Source: Agromyces mediolanus (lineage in GTDB: Bacteria > Actinomycetota > Actinomycetes > Actinomycetales > Microbacteriaceae). Taken from it: DNA of 64,000 nucleotides. The position numbers were made by a program, and so were the translations under genes. Under the pieces are notes generated by a model. That model was not told the origin of the DNA and made no database searches. It saw only the letters and a program-made list of their open reading frames with translations. Every line of letters starts with the position of its first letter. The stretch's first letter is position 1. Shown piece after piece: positions 40,318 through 47,843 of this stretch. The DNA is taken from the NCBI RefSeq assembly GCF_023715325.1, contig NZ_JAMBNX010000001.1:434001-498000 (forward strand), in the 5' to 3' direction.

Positions 40318-41855
40318 CGGGCGCCCTCGCTCTCGGCGGCCGGGCCGCGCGCTGCGCCGCGGCTCGCCTCGTACTTCGCGCGCCACTCCGCATTCATGGG
40401 GAAGAGGCCGTCGACGGATGCCCCGGCGGCCACCTGTTCGGCGACCCAGGCGTCCTCGCGTTCCTGCGCGGCCGCCTCGGCGGCGACCTCCGCGGCGAGG
40501 GCGGCGGGGATGACGAGCACGCCGTCGCCGTCGCCGACGATCACGTCGCCCGGCTGCACGGCGGCGCCGCCGCAGGCGATCGTGACGTCGGTCTCCCACG
40601 GCACGTGGCGGCGGCCGAGCACGCTCGGGTGCGGGCCCTGCGAGAACACCGGGATCTCGAACTCGGCGACCGCGTCGAAGTCGCGCACGCCGCCGTCGGT
40701 GACGATGCCGGCCGCGCCGCGCACCTGGGCGCGCAGGGCGAGCACGTCGCCCACGGTGCCGGTGCCGCGCTCGCCGCGGGCCTCGACGACGAGCACCTCG
40801 CCCGGGGCGACCTGGTCGAAGGCTCGCTTCTGGGCGTTGAAGCCGCCGCCGTGCTCCTTGAAGAGGTCGGGGCGGAAGGGGATGAAGCGCAGCGTCTTCG
40901 CCGTGCCGACGATGCGGTCGCCGGGGTGGTTCGCGAAGACGCCCTCGATGAAGACGTCGTGGTAGCCGCGTTTGCGGAGCGCCGCGGAGATCGTCGCGAC
41001 GGCGGCCTGGGAGAGGAGCTCGCGCACCTCGGGGTCGAGGCCGGTCGGGGCTGCGGATGCCTCGGCGACCGCAGCGGCGGAGTCGGGGGCGCTCGCCCGG
41101 CCGTCGGCGACCGCGGCGAGCAGCTCGGCCTCGCTGCCCCAGGCCTCGAGGCGCTGGTCGTCGTCGATGGCGGGCTTGCTGCCGAAGCCGCCGAAGGCGT
41201 GCGCGCCCTGGGTGACGGTGGTGACGAGCCGGCCCGTGCTCGGGGCGCCGGGCGCGGCGGGGGCGTCGACCTCGACCTCGACGACGTCGCCGGGGACGAC
41301 GACCGAGGAGCCGGCGGGCGTCCCGGTGAGGATGACGTCGCCGGTGTCGAGGGTGAGGTGCTGGGAGAGGTCGGCGACGAGGCGGCCGAAGGGGAAGAGG
41401 AGCGTGTCGGAGGTGTCCTCCTGCACGAGCTCGCCGTTGACCCAGGTGCGGACGCGCCAGCCGTCTTCTCCGGCGACCGAGGCGGGGATCGCGGCCGGGC
41501 CGATCGGGGTGAAGCCGTCGCCGCCCTTGTTGCGCACGTTCGAGCCCTTGTCGGCGGCGCGGAGGTCGTAGAGGCCGAAGTCGTTCGCGGCGGTCACGGC
41601 GGCGATGTGCGACCAGCCGTTCTCGGGGGAGACCCAGCGCGCGGGCGCGCCGATCACGATGGCGATCTCGCCCTCGAAGGCGAGCAGCTCGGTGCCGGCG
41701 GGGCGTTCGATGGTGCCGCCGGTCGCGGCGAGCGAGGAGGCCGGCTTGAAGAAATAGCTCGGCTGGGCGGGGGTGCGGCCGCGCTGGGCGGCCCTCGACG
41801 GGTAGTTGAGGTGCACCGCGATGATCTTGCCCGGGGTGGGGATACCGAAGGTCAT
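40314..41855 (-). CDS. FAH-domain/RraA-like fusion replacing HpaG
   Basis: 513 residues from ATG 41855, preferred over 41861 because GACGAGG then sits at proper spacing. The N-terminal half (about 1-235) is a fumarylacetoacetate-hydrolase-type domain: GKIIAVHLNYPSRAAQRG, LLAFEGEIAIVIG with the metal-binding Glu, DFGLYDLRAADKGSNVRNKG, GDVILTGTPAGSSVVVPGDV. The C-terminal half (about 270-500) is RraA/HMG-aldolase-like: RIVGTAKTLRFIP, GTGTVGDVLALRAQVRGAAG, IVTDGGVRDFDAVAEFEIPV, GDVIVGDGDGVLVIPAALA. In enterobacteria HpaG has two FAH halves, a decarboxylase and an isomerase. Here an RraA-like domain seems to take one role. Cytoplasmic. Confidence 0.82.
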   Translation of the reverse strand: MTFGIPTPGKIIAVHLNYPSRAAQRGRTPAQPSYFFKPASSLAATGGTIERPAGTELLAFEGEIAIVIGAPARWVSPENGWSHIAAVTAANDFGLYDLRAADKGSNVRNKGGDGFTPIGPAAIPASVAGEDGWRVRTWVNGELVQEDTSDTLLFPFGRLVADLSQHLTLDTGDVILTGTPAGSSVVVPGDVVEVEVDAPAAPGAPSTGRLVTTVTQGAHAFGGFGSKPAIDDDQRLEAWGSEAELLAAVADGRASAPDSAAAVAEASAAPTGLDPEVRELLSQAAVATISAALRKRGYHDVFIEGVFANHPGDRIVGTAKTLRFIPFRPDLFKEHGGGFNAQKRAFDQVAPGEVLVVEARGERGTGTVGDVLALRAQVRGAAGIVTDGGVRDFDAVAEFEIPVFSQGPHPSVLGRRHVPWETDVTIACGGAAVQPGDVIVGDGDGVLVIPAALAAEVAAEAAAQEREDAWVAEQVAAGASVDGLFPMNAEWRAKYEASRGAARGPAAESEGAR

Positions 41856-41881
41856 TGACATCCTCGTCTCGTTGTATCTGA

Positions 41882-41895
41882 AATCATATACGATC
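41882..41895. promoter_or_regulatory. Putative GntR operator upstream of the fusion gene
   Basis: AATCATATACGATC matches the perfect palindrome GATCGTATACGATC at 43624-43637 in 12 of 14 positions. It lies 27 nt upstream of the ATG at 41855, in the 65-bp gap after hpaI. This is the expected place for a repressor site governing the fusion-gntR-hpaE-hpaD unit. Confidence 0.6.
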
Positions 41896-41920
41896 TAGCG
41901 ATGCGGTGGAAGGCCGACGC

Positions 41921-42808
41921 TCAATAGCTCGCCCGGGGCGCGGACGGCGGGGGCGTGGGGCGCGCGGCATCCGTCTCTTCCGGCTCGCCCGTCGGCGCGT
42001 TCGCCGGATGCGCACCGATGAACCGGTCGGCGAGGGCCTCCGAGGCGCGCGCGAGGATCGCGACATCCGCCCCGACCGCGGCGAAGGCCGCGCCCTCGGC
42101 GAGATAGCGGTCGGCGTCCTCGGGGACGAACGCGTTGATGCCGGCCGGCTTGCCGGCGGCGCGCGCGGCGCGGATCGCGGTGAGCGCCGCCTCGACCACG
42201 TCCGGATGGCTCGGCTGACCGAGCAGGCCCATGGAGCCCGCGAGATCGGCCGGCCCGACGAAGATCGCGTCCACGCCGTCGACCGCGAGGATCTCCTCGA
42301 CGTTCGCGACCGCGGCGGCCGACTCGATCTGCACGATCAGGCTCACCATCTCGGAGGCGCGGCCGAGGTAGCCCTCGATGCGGTTCCAGCGCGAGGAGCG
42401 CGCCAGCGAGGCGCCGACGCCGCGCGCGCCGTACTCGGCGGGGGCGACGCCGCCGTCCGCCGGGCCGGGGTAGCGCACGGCGCGGACGAGCTCACGCGCC
42501 TGCTCGGCGGAGTCGACCATCGGCACCAGGAGGTTCTGCACACCGAGGTCGAGGTACTGCTTGAGCAGCACGGTGTCGCCGATCGGTGGCCGCACCACGG
42601 CGGAGACCGGGTAGGCCGACATGGCGTAGAGCTGATGCAGGATCGACTGCAGATCGTTGGGGGAGTGCTCGGCGTCGAGGAGCACCCAGTCCACGCCGCT
42701 GCCCGCGGCGACCTCGGCGACGATCGGACTCGCCGAGCAGACCCACATGCCGACCTGCGGGCGGTCGGCCGCGGCAAGTCGCGCCGCGAACGTCTGCGGG
42801 GCGTTCAT
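41921..42808 (-). CDS. hpaI: 4-hydroxy-2-oxoheptane-1,7-dioate aldolase
   Basis: Class II pyruvate aldolase that cleaves the last intermediate to pyruvate and succinate semialdehyde. 295 residues from ATG 42808, overlapping hpaH by 4 bp. HpcH/HpaI signatures: GMWVCSASPIVAEVAAGSGV, WVLLDAEHSPNDLQSILHQL, VQNLLVPMVDSAEQARELVR with RYPGP, metal-binding Glu in LIVQIESAAAVANVEEI and Asp in AIFVGPADLAGSMGLLGQPS. The C-terminal tail after residue 260 is Pro-rich and disordered. Confidence 0.9.
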   Translation of the reverse strand: MNAPQTFAARLAAADRPQVGMWVCSASPIVAEVAAGSGVDWVLLDAEHSPNDLQSILHQLYAMSAYPVSAVVRPPIGDTVLLKQYLDLGVQNLLVPMVDSAEQARELVRAVRYPGPADGGVAPAEYGARGVGASLARSSRWNRIEGYLGRASEMVSLIVQIESAAAVANVEEILAVDGVDAIFVGPADLAGSMGLLGQPSHPDVVEAALTAIRAARAAGKPAGINAFVPEDADRYLAEGAAFAAVGADVAILARASEALADRFIGAHPANAPTGEPEETDAARPTPPPSAPRASY

Positions 42809-43590
42809 TCGAATCGGCACGTGATCGCCCCCAGCTGGCCGTAGTCGGCGTGCACGGTGTCGCCGCGCTCGACCCACATCGGTCGGGTGAACGAGCCGGC
42901 GAGCACGATCTCGCCCGCCTCGAGCGACTGCCCGTGCTGGGCGAGCTTGTTCGCGAGCCAGGCGACGCCCATGGCCGGGTGGCCGAGCACCGCGGCGGCG
43001 ACGCCCGACTCCTCGATCGTCTGGTTGCGGTAGAGGAGCGCGCCGACCCAGCGCAGGTCGAGCTCGTCGACCTTCACCGGGCGGCCGCCGAGCACCATGC
43101 CGCCCATCGCGGCGTTGTCGCTGATCGTGTCGACGATCGTGCGGCCCTCGAGCTCGATGTGCGAGTTCAGGATCTCGAGCGCGGGCACGACGTAGGCGGT
43201 CGCGTCGAGCACGTCGAAGATCGTCGTGTTCGGCCCGGAGAGCGGCTTGGCGAGCACGAAGGCGAGCTCGACCTCGATGCGCACGTTCGAGAAGCGGTCG
43301 AACTCGACCGTCGCCCCCGACTCGAAGACCATGTCGTCGAAGATCACGCCGTAGTCGGGCTCGGTGATGCCCGTCGCCACCTGCATCACCTTCGAGGTGA
43401 GGCCGATCTTGCGGCCGACGAGGCGGGCGCCGGCGGCGGCGCGGCGTTCGGCCCAGAGCTTCTGCACGGCGTACGCGTCCTCGACGGTCATGCCGTCGTG
43501 GCGGGCGGTGAGCCGCGGCACGATGCCGCGGTCGCGATCGGCGATGAACAGTTCGTCGGCGATCGCCTCGATGGTGGACTGGTTCAGCAC
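42805..43590 (-). CDS. hpaH: 2-oxo-hept-4-ene-1,7-dioate hydratase
   Basis: Adds water to the oxo-heptenedioate before aldol cleavage. 261 residues from GTG 43590 with GGAAGTGGAG upstream. Hydratase/decarboxylase-fold motifs: [40 protein letters not shown], metal ligands in [35 protein letters not shown] and [12 protein letters not shown]. First gene of its unit, 33 nt downstream of a perfect palindromic operator. Confidence 0.92.
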   Translation of the reverse strand: MLNQSTIEAIADELFIADRDRGIVPRLTARHDGMTVEDAYAVQKLWAERRAAAGARLVGRKIGLTSKVMQVATGITEPDYGVIFDDMVFESGATVEFDRFSNVRIEVELAFVLAKPLSGPNTTIFDVLDATAYVVPALEILNSHIELEGRTIVDTISDNAAMGGMVLGGRPVKVDELDLRWVGALLYRNQTIEESGVAAAVLGHPAMGVAWLANKLAQHGQSLEAGEIVLAGSFTRPMWVERGDTVHADYGQLGAITCRFE

Positions 43591-43623
43591 GCGGGCTCCA
43601 CTTCCTCGTCGGGCGCTTGGGTT

Positions 43624-43637
43624 GATCGTATACGATC
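43624..43637. promoter_or_regulatory. Perfect 14-bp palindromic operator, hpaH promoter
   Basis: GATCGTATACGATC is a perfect palindrome of the kind bound by FadR/VanR-type GntR repressors, 33 nt upstream of the hpaH GTG. A near-identical site precedes the second hpa unit (41882-41895). The GntR protein encoded at 39649-40317 is the likely ligand. Confidence 0.65.
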
Positions 43638-43665
43638 TTGCCGCCCGCGGCGAGGCATCCGGCTC

Positions 43666-43745
43666 CCGCCCGCCGCCCTTCGACAACTCAGGATGCCTCC
43701 GCGCGGCCCCACCGCCCGCCGCCCTTCGACAACTCAGGATGCCTC
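43666..43745. repeat. Two perfect 34-bp direct repeats
   Basis: CCGCCCGCCGCCCTTCGACA continuing ACTCAGGATGCCTC occurs at 43666-43699 and again without mismatch at 43712-43745. The core CCCTTCGACA...CTCAGGA resembles the REP-like CCCTTCGACAGGCTCAGGG elements scattered in many high-GC genomes. They sit between hpaH and the ThDP-enzyme gene. Confidence 0.8.
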
Positions 43746-43802
43746 GCCGCCGTGCCCAGCGGCGGCGCGGGTCGTCCGAAGCGACGACCCGCATAACTGC
43801 CA

Positions 43803-43824
43803 GATGTTCCTGAGTTGTGTGAGG
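43803..43824. repeat. Copy of intergenic motif shared with 36759-36855
   Basis: GATGTTCCTGAGTTGTGTGA and two further bases (43803-43824), 10 nt after the end of the ThDP-enzyme gene. The same GATGTTCCTGAGTT core occurs in the nested terminator after the cell-wall protein gene. Its complement (CAACTCAGGA) is the core of the direct repeats just upstream, with which it could pair as a hairpin. Confidence 0.55.
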
Positions 43825-43833
43825 AGGGGAGGG

Positions 43834-45498
43834 TTAGCGGGAGTTCACGCGGATGATCTCCTGCTGATACGGGGCGATGACGTCGCCCGAGATGCGGCAG
43901 TCGAGCAGCAGGAAGGGGCGATCCGCCGCGGGGCGGGCCGCCCAGTCCGCGAGGGCGTCGAGATCGGCGAGCTCGCGGACGACGACCCCCTCGGCGCCGA
44001 AGGCCGCGGCTGCGGCGGCGAAGTCGGCCTCGGGGATGCGCATCGGGCCCTCGGCGAGCCCCTTCAGGCCGTAGAGGTTGACCTCGGCGCCGTAGGCGGC
44101 GTCGTTCCAGACGACGGCGACGCCTCGGCCACCGGCGGTGCGGATCGCGGTCTCGAGGTCGGCGATCGCCATGAGTCCGCCGCCGTCGCCCGTGGTCAGC
44201 ACGATCGTCGACTCGGGACGGGCGGCCGCCGCGCCGGCGACGCTCGGGAAGCCCTGCCCGATCGACTGGAACGCGGTGCCGACCATCATCATCCGGTCGG
44301 GCGCGGCCACCGGCCAGTACATGTTCGCCCAGCCGATGAAGTGCCCGCCGTCGGAGACGACCACGCGGTCCTCGGGCAGGAGTTCGGCGATCCGGCGAGC
44401 GGTGCTGCGCGGGTCGAGCCGGCCGTCGGGCGCGGCGGACTCGCCGGGCTCGTACGCCCTCGCCGCCGCGACGTCGACCCGCTCCCGCCAGCCGCCGGAC
44501 GGTTCCGTCCCGCCGCGGACCGCCGCGACGGCGGTCACGAGCTCGCGGGCGACGAGCGCGGCGTCGCCGCGAACATACCCGCCGACGTTCGGGTGGGTCG
44601 CGGCCGGGGCGACGTCGACCTGGAACACCCGGGTGCCGGGCGCGAACAGCTCGCCGAAGCGCATCGTGAACTGGTTGAGCGAGGCCCCGAAGACGACGGC
44701 GACGTCGGCCTCGTGGACGAGCGCCATCGCCCCGTCGGCGCCGAAGCCGCCGGTGACCCCGAGGTCGTAGCGGGCGTCGGGGAAGACCCCGCGGCCGAGC
44801 GCGGTGGAGGCGGTGAGCGCGCCGGTCGCGGCGGCGAGCTCGCCGAGGGCGTCGCCGGCGTCCGCGAGCCAGGCGCCGCGCCCGGCGAGGAGGAACGGGC
44901 GCTCGGCCTCGGCGAGCGCGCGGGCGATCTCGGCCAACTGGCCGTGAGCGAACTCACCGGCCGGGGCGATCGGTGCAGGCCGGGTGAGGGCGGGGGCCTG
45001 GGCGAGCGGTCCGGCCTCGACGGCCGCGACGTCATAGGGGATCGCGAGTACGACCGGGAGGCGGTACTGCAGGGCGTGCTCGATCGCGATGACCGTGGTC
45101 GCCGCGGCATCCGTGCGGCCGACCGTATAGGTGCGGGCGCCGACGGCGGAGGCGAGGGCGATCTGGTCGACGTCCCAGGGGCGCGGGCCCGAGGTCGGCT
45201 CGTCGCCGACCACGAGCACGAGCGGCACGCGGGCCTGCGCGGCCTCGGCGAGCGAGGTGAGCGTGTTCGTGAAGCCGGCGCCGTAGGTCGAGGTCGCCGC
45301 GGCGAGGCGCTTCGAGGCGCGATAGTGCGCGTCGGCGGCGACGACACCGCCGGCCTCGTGGCGTACCGCGGTGAACACGGCGTCGGTCTCGCGCTCGATC
45401 GCGTCGAGGAAGTAGGCGTTGCCGTTGCCCATCACGCCGAAGACGTGGCTGAGGTGGGCTGCGAGGGCGTGGGCGACGTGGGAGGAGACGGTGGGCAT
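43834..45498 (-). CDS. Thiamine-diphosphate-dependent enzyme (2-oxo acid decarboxylase/acetolactate synthase-like)
   Basis: 554 residues from ATG 45498 (GAAAGG upstream). Three-domain ThDP fold. The N-terminal PYR domain carries catalytic Glu in FTAVRHEAGGVVAADAHYRA. The central domain follows. The C-terminal PP domain contains VLTTGDGGGLMAIADLETAI ending WNDAAYGAEVN (GDGG...N cofactor motif). It could be a phenylpyruvate- or hydroxyphenylpyruvate-type decarboxylase feeding the homoprotocatechuate pathway, or an unrelated carboligase; position next to the hpa genes is the only specific hint. Separated from hpaH by 240 bp of repeats, so probably its own unit. Confidence 0.78.
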   Translation of the reverse strand: MPTVSSHVAHALAAHLSHVFGVMGNGNAYFLDAIERETDAVFTAVRHEAGGVVAADAHYRASKRLAAATSTYGAGFTNTLTSLAEAAQARVPLVLVVGDEPTSGPRPWDVDQIALASAVGARTYTVGRTDAAATTVIAIEHALQYRLPVVLAIPYDVAAVEAGPLAQAPALTRPAPIAPAGEFAHGQLAEIARALAEAERPFLLAGRGAWLADAGDALGELAAATGALTASTALGRGVFPDARYDLGVTGGFGADGAMALVHEADVAVVFGASLNQFTMRFGELFAPGTRVFQVDVAPAATHPNVGGYVRGDAALVARELVTAVAAVRGGTEPSGGWRERVDVAAARAYEPGESAAPDGRLDPRSTARRIAELLPEDRVVVSDGGHFIGWANMYWPVAAPDRMMMVGTAFQSIGQGFPSVAGAAAARPESTIVLTTGDGGGLMAIADLETAIRTAGGRGVAVVWNDAAYGAEVNLYGLKGLAEGPMRIPEADFAAAAAAFGAEGVVVRELADLDALADWAARPAADRPFLLLDCRISGDVIAPYQQEIIRVNSR

Positions 45499-45666
45499 GC
45501 GGCGGCCTTTCGAGACGCGACGGACGGATTCCGTATGTGTCTCGCAACCGACGCCGGCATCGGCTCGCTTCGTGCCCATTTTTCGAGCACCGGCGCGGAT
45601 GGCGCGCCTGGACGGAACGAGTATACGGCGACGAAACGGATGCCGCGGGCACGGCATGATTGAGCC

Positions 45667-45972
45667 ATGAAGACCGTGCAGTTGCGTCGCTATCAGATCG
45701 TCGAGGGCGAGTTCGAGGCGTTCGTGGAGTGGTTCGAGACCCGGATGCCCGCGGTGCGGCGGGCCACCGGGTTCGAGGTGGAGTTCGCCTACGGCCGCCC
45801 CGAGGCGAACGAGTTCGTCTGGGCTGTGAGCGTGGCAGGAGATCGCGCCGAGTTCGATCGCATCGAGGCCGCGTACGTCGTCTCGCCCGAGCGTGCGGGC
45901 GCGTTCGAGGGGGTCCCCGAGCGCATCGCGAGCAAGGAGATCTCCTTCGTCCAGGCGGTCGCCATCGTCTGA
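45667..45972 (+). CDS. Small NIPSNAP/EthD-like protein
   Basis: 101 residues: MKTVQLRRYQIVEGEFEAFV, EWFETRMPAVRRATGFEVEF, NEFVWAVSVAGDRAEFDRIE. The spacing of strands and helices and the EFVWAVS strand fit a dimeric alpha/beta-barrel (NIPSNAP-like) fold. It lacks an N-terminal Pro1, so it is not the tautomerase HpaF. Divergent from the ThDP gene, followed by a strong terminator. Function unknown, perhaps a small isomerase or binding protein. Confidence 0.6.
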   Translation: MKTVQLRRYQIVEGEFEAFVEWFETRMPAVRRATGFEVEFAYGRPEANEFVWAVSVAGDRAEFDRIEAAYVVSPERAGAFEGVPERIASKEISFVQAVAIV

Positions 45973-45991
45973 TTCCAGGGGCTCGACCGCG

Positions 45992-46025
45992 GGGGCGGCG
46001 ACGTGCGCGGGCACGTCGCCGCCCC
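45992..46025 (+). terminator. Strong hairpin terminator
   Basis: A perfect 15-bp stem, GGGGCGGCGACGTGC (45992-46006) and GCACGTCGCCGCCCC (46011-46025), with a GCGG loop and GTCTTTCT following. It closes the small gene at 45667 before the ABC-importer promoter. Confidence 0.8.
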
Positions 46026-46040
46026 GTCTTTCTCCAGGTG

Positions 46041-46067
46041 TTGTGTTTCTTGTCAACAGTTGTAGAC
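46041..46067 (+). promoter_or_regulatory. Putative promoter/operator of the ABC importer
   Basis: An A/T-rich interval TTGTGTTTCTTGTCAACAGT then TGTAGACT follows the terminator. TTGTGT (46041) and TAGACT (46062) could be -35 and -10 boxes 15 nt apart, and CAACAGTTG within it is palindromic. About 150 nt of 5' leader would precede ATG 46226. Confidence 0.4.
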
Positions 46068-46225
46068 TTACCCGCACGGCACATCGAGGTGACGACCTCT
46101 CGAGCTCCACGGCTACGGCGCCGCGGCGCATCGACGCGCAGAACGCGACCGGAGGGATCGGCACTCGCCCTGACCGCGATGTCCCGCAGCACCCACCTGT
46201 TTCCCCGCAATCGAGAGAAGAAGAC

Positions 46226-47761
46226 ATGAAGAAGGCACTGCCAGGCGTCGCCCTCGCCGCGGCCGCCGCGTTCGCGCTCACCGCGTGCACGTCCGGTACT
46301 GACGCGCCCTCCGACGGTGACGGCGGGACGACGGTCCACCCGCTGAGCATCGGCAACTTCCTGGACGTCACCTCCTGGGACCCCTCGCTCGCCGACATCG
46401 GCTTCGACGGCCCCTACCTGTCGGCGGTCTACGACCCGCTGCTCACCATCGACGGCGACGGCCAGCCGCAGCCCGGCCTCGCCACCGACTGGAAGGTCTC
46501 AGACGACTTCACCACCATCACGATGAACCTCCGCACCGACACCGAGTTCTCGAACGGCGAGGCCTTCAACGCCGAAGCCGCCGTGAAGAGCCTCGACTAC
46601 CTGAAGGCGGGCGTGCGCTCGCAGGAGGCGTACCAGAAGGTCGACAGCTTCGAGGCGGTCGACGAGGACACCATCGCCATCCACCTCACCCAGCGCGACG
46701 ACACGATCCTCTACTTCATGGGCCTCGGCCGCAGCTACATGATGGCCCCCTCGGCCATCGACGACGGCTCGCTCGCCACCGCTCCCGTCGGCTCCGGCCC
46801 GTACACGCTGAGCGACACCTCGGTGCCCGGCGCGGAGTACCACTTCGACAAGGTCGCCGACCACTGGGCCGCCGAGGACTTCCCCTTCGACCCGCTCAGC
46901 ATCTCGCCGCTCTCGGACGCGACGGCCATGCTGAACGGCATGGAGGGGGGCCAGTTCAACCTCATCTACGGCGACAAGACCGCGATGGACCTGGCCCCCG
47001 ACAACGGCTGGAACGTCGCGAGCGGCCTGTCGATGTGGGTCGGCCTGCAGTTCAGCGACCGGCTCGGCGCGACCGAGATGGGCAAGCCGCTCGGCGACGT
47101 GCGCGTGCGCCAGGCGCTGAACTACGCGTTCAACGGGCAGGAGCTCGTCGACACGATCGGCCAGGGCGTCGGCGTCGCGACCAACCAGGTGTTCCCCGCC
47201 GACACCCCCGGCTACGTGAAGTCGCTGAACGACATGTACCCGGCGAACATCGACAAGGCGAAGCAGCTGCTCGCCGAGGCCGGCTACGCGGACGGGTTCG
47301 ACGTGACCATGCCCATGGCCCCGCCGTTCCAGCCGTGGCAGGCGATCATCGAGCAGACCTTCGGCGAGCTCGGCATCGGCGTCACCTTCAAGGAGACCGA
47401 CTTCATGCAGTACATGTCGGTCGCGCCCGAGTACCCCATGTTCGTCGCGGTCATCGCGATGGACGGCAACCCGGTCGCCACGGTCGAGCGTCAGATCGCG
47501 AAGCCGCAGTGGTACAACCCCACCCCGGGCGTCGAGGCGTTCCCCGAGATCCAGGCCCAGATCGACACCGTGTTCACCGCCGAGCCCGGTGAGGAGCAGA
47601 TCGCCGCGATCGAGAAGCTGAACGAGCTCGTCACCGAGCAGGCCTTCTTCTCGGTCTGGAGCCAGTCGACGAACACCTACATCTCGACCTCCGAGTTCGA
47701 GGTGACGCCGGTCATCGGCATGATGTTCCCGACGCTCCGCCAGATCGAGGTCGTGGGCTGA
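46226..47761 (+). CDS. ABC importer substrate-binding lipoprotein (SBP family 5)
   Basis: 511 residues from ATG 46226 (GAGAGAAGAAG upstream). Lipoprotein signal MKKALPGVALAAAAAFALTA with lipobox LTAC at 18-21. The mature protein is a DppA/OppA-type binding protein: ITMNLRTDTEFSNGEAFNAE, VGSGPYTLSDTSVPGAEYHF, DVRVRQALNYAFNGQELVDT. It captures peptides, nickel chelates or other small solutes and delivers them to the permeases encoded next. Its linkage to hpa genes suggests, without proof, an aromatic or peptide-like substrate. Confidence 0.9.
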   Translation: MKKALPGVALAAAAAFALTACTSGTDAPSDGDGGTTVHPLSIGNFLDVTSWDPSLADIGFDGPYLSAVYDPLLTIDGDGQPQPGLATDWKVSDDFTTITMNLRTDTEFSNGEAFNAEAAVKSLDYLKAGVRSQEAYQKVDSFEAVDEDTIAIHLTQRDDTILYFMGLGRSYMMAPSAIDDGSLATAPVGSGPYTLSDTSVPGAEYHFDKVADHWAAEDFPFDPLSISPLSDATAMLNGMEGGQFNLIYGDKTAMDLAPDNGWNVASGLSMWVGLQFSDRLGATEMGKPLGDVRVRQALNYAFNGQELVDTIGQGVGVATNQVFPADTPGYVKSLNDMYPANIDKAKQLLAEAGYADGFDVTMPMAPPFQPWQAIIEQTFGELGIGVTFKETDFMQYMSVAPEYPMFVAVIAMDGNPVATVERQIAKPQWYNPTPGVEAFPEIQAQIDTVFTAEPGEEQIAAIEKLNELVTEQAFFSVWSQSTNTYISTSEFEVTPVIGMMFPTLRQIEVVG

Positions 47762-47768
47762 CCGCCTC

Positions 47769-47803
47769 GGGACGGGGTCGCGCGGCACGCGCGGCCCCGT
47801 CCC
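47769..47803 (+). other. Intergenic hairpin between binding protein and permease genes
   Basis: GGGACGGGGTCGCGCG (47769-47784) pairs with 47788-47803 over 16 positions with one G-T pair, loop GCA, directly after the binding-protein stop. In ABC operons such structures often stabilise the upstream message, giving excess binding protein over membrane parts; partial termination is the alternative. Confidence 0.6.
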
Positions 47804-47843
47804 ACCGGCTTCCCCCGAGTCCGCACCCCATCCAGGAGTCCCC

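Noticed and set aside
45667..45972. The 101-residue protein as the HpaF isomerase
   Set aside because: HpaF belongs to the tautomerase family and needs an N-terminal Pro after Met. This protein begins MKTV and looks like a dimeric alpha/beta-barrel.
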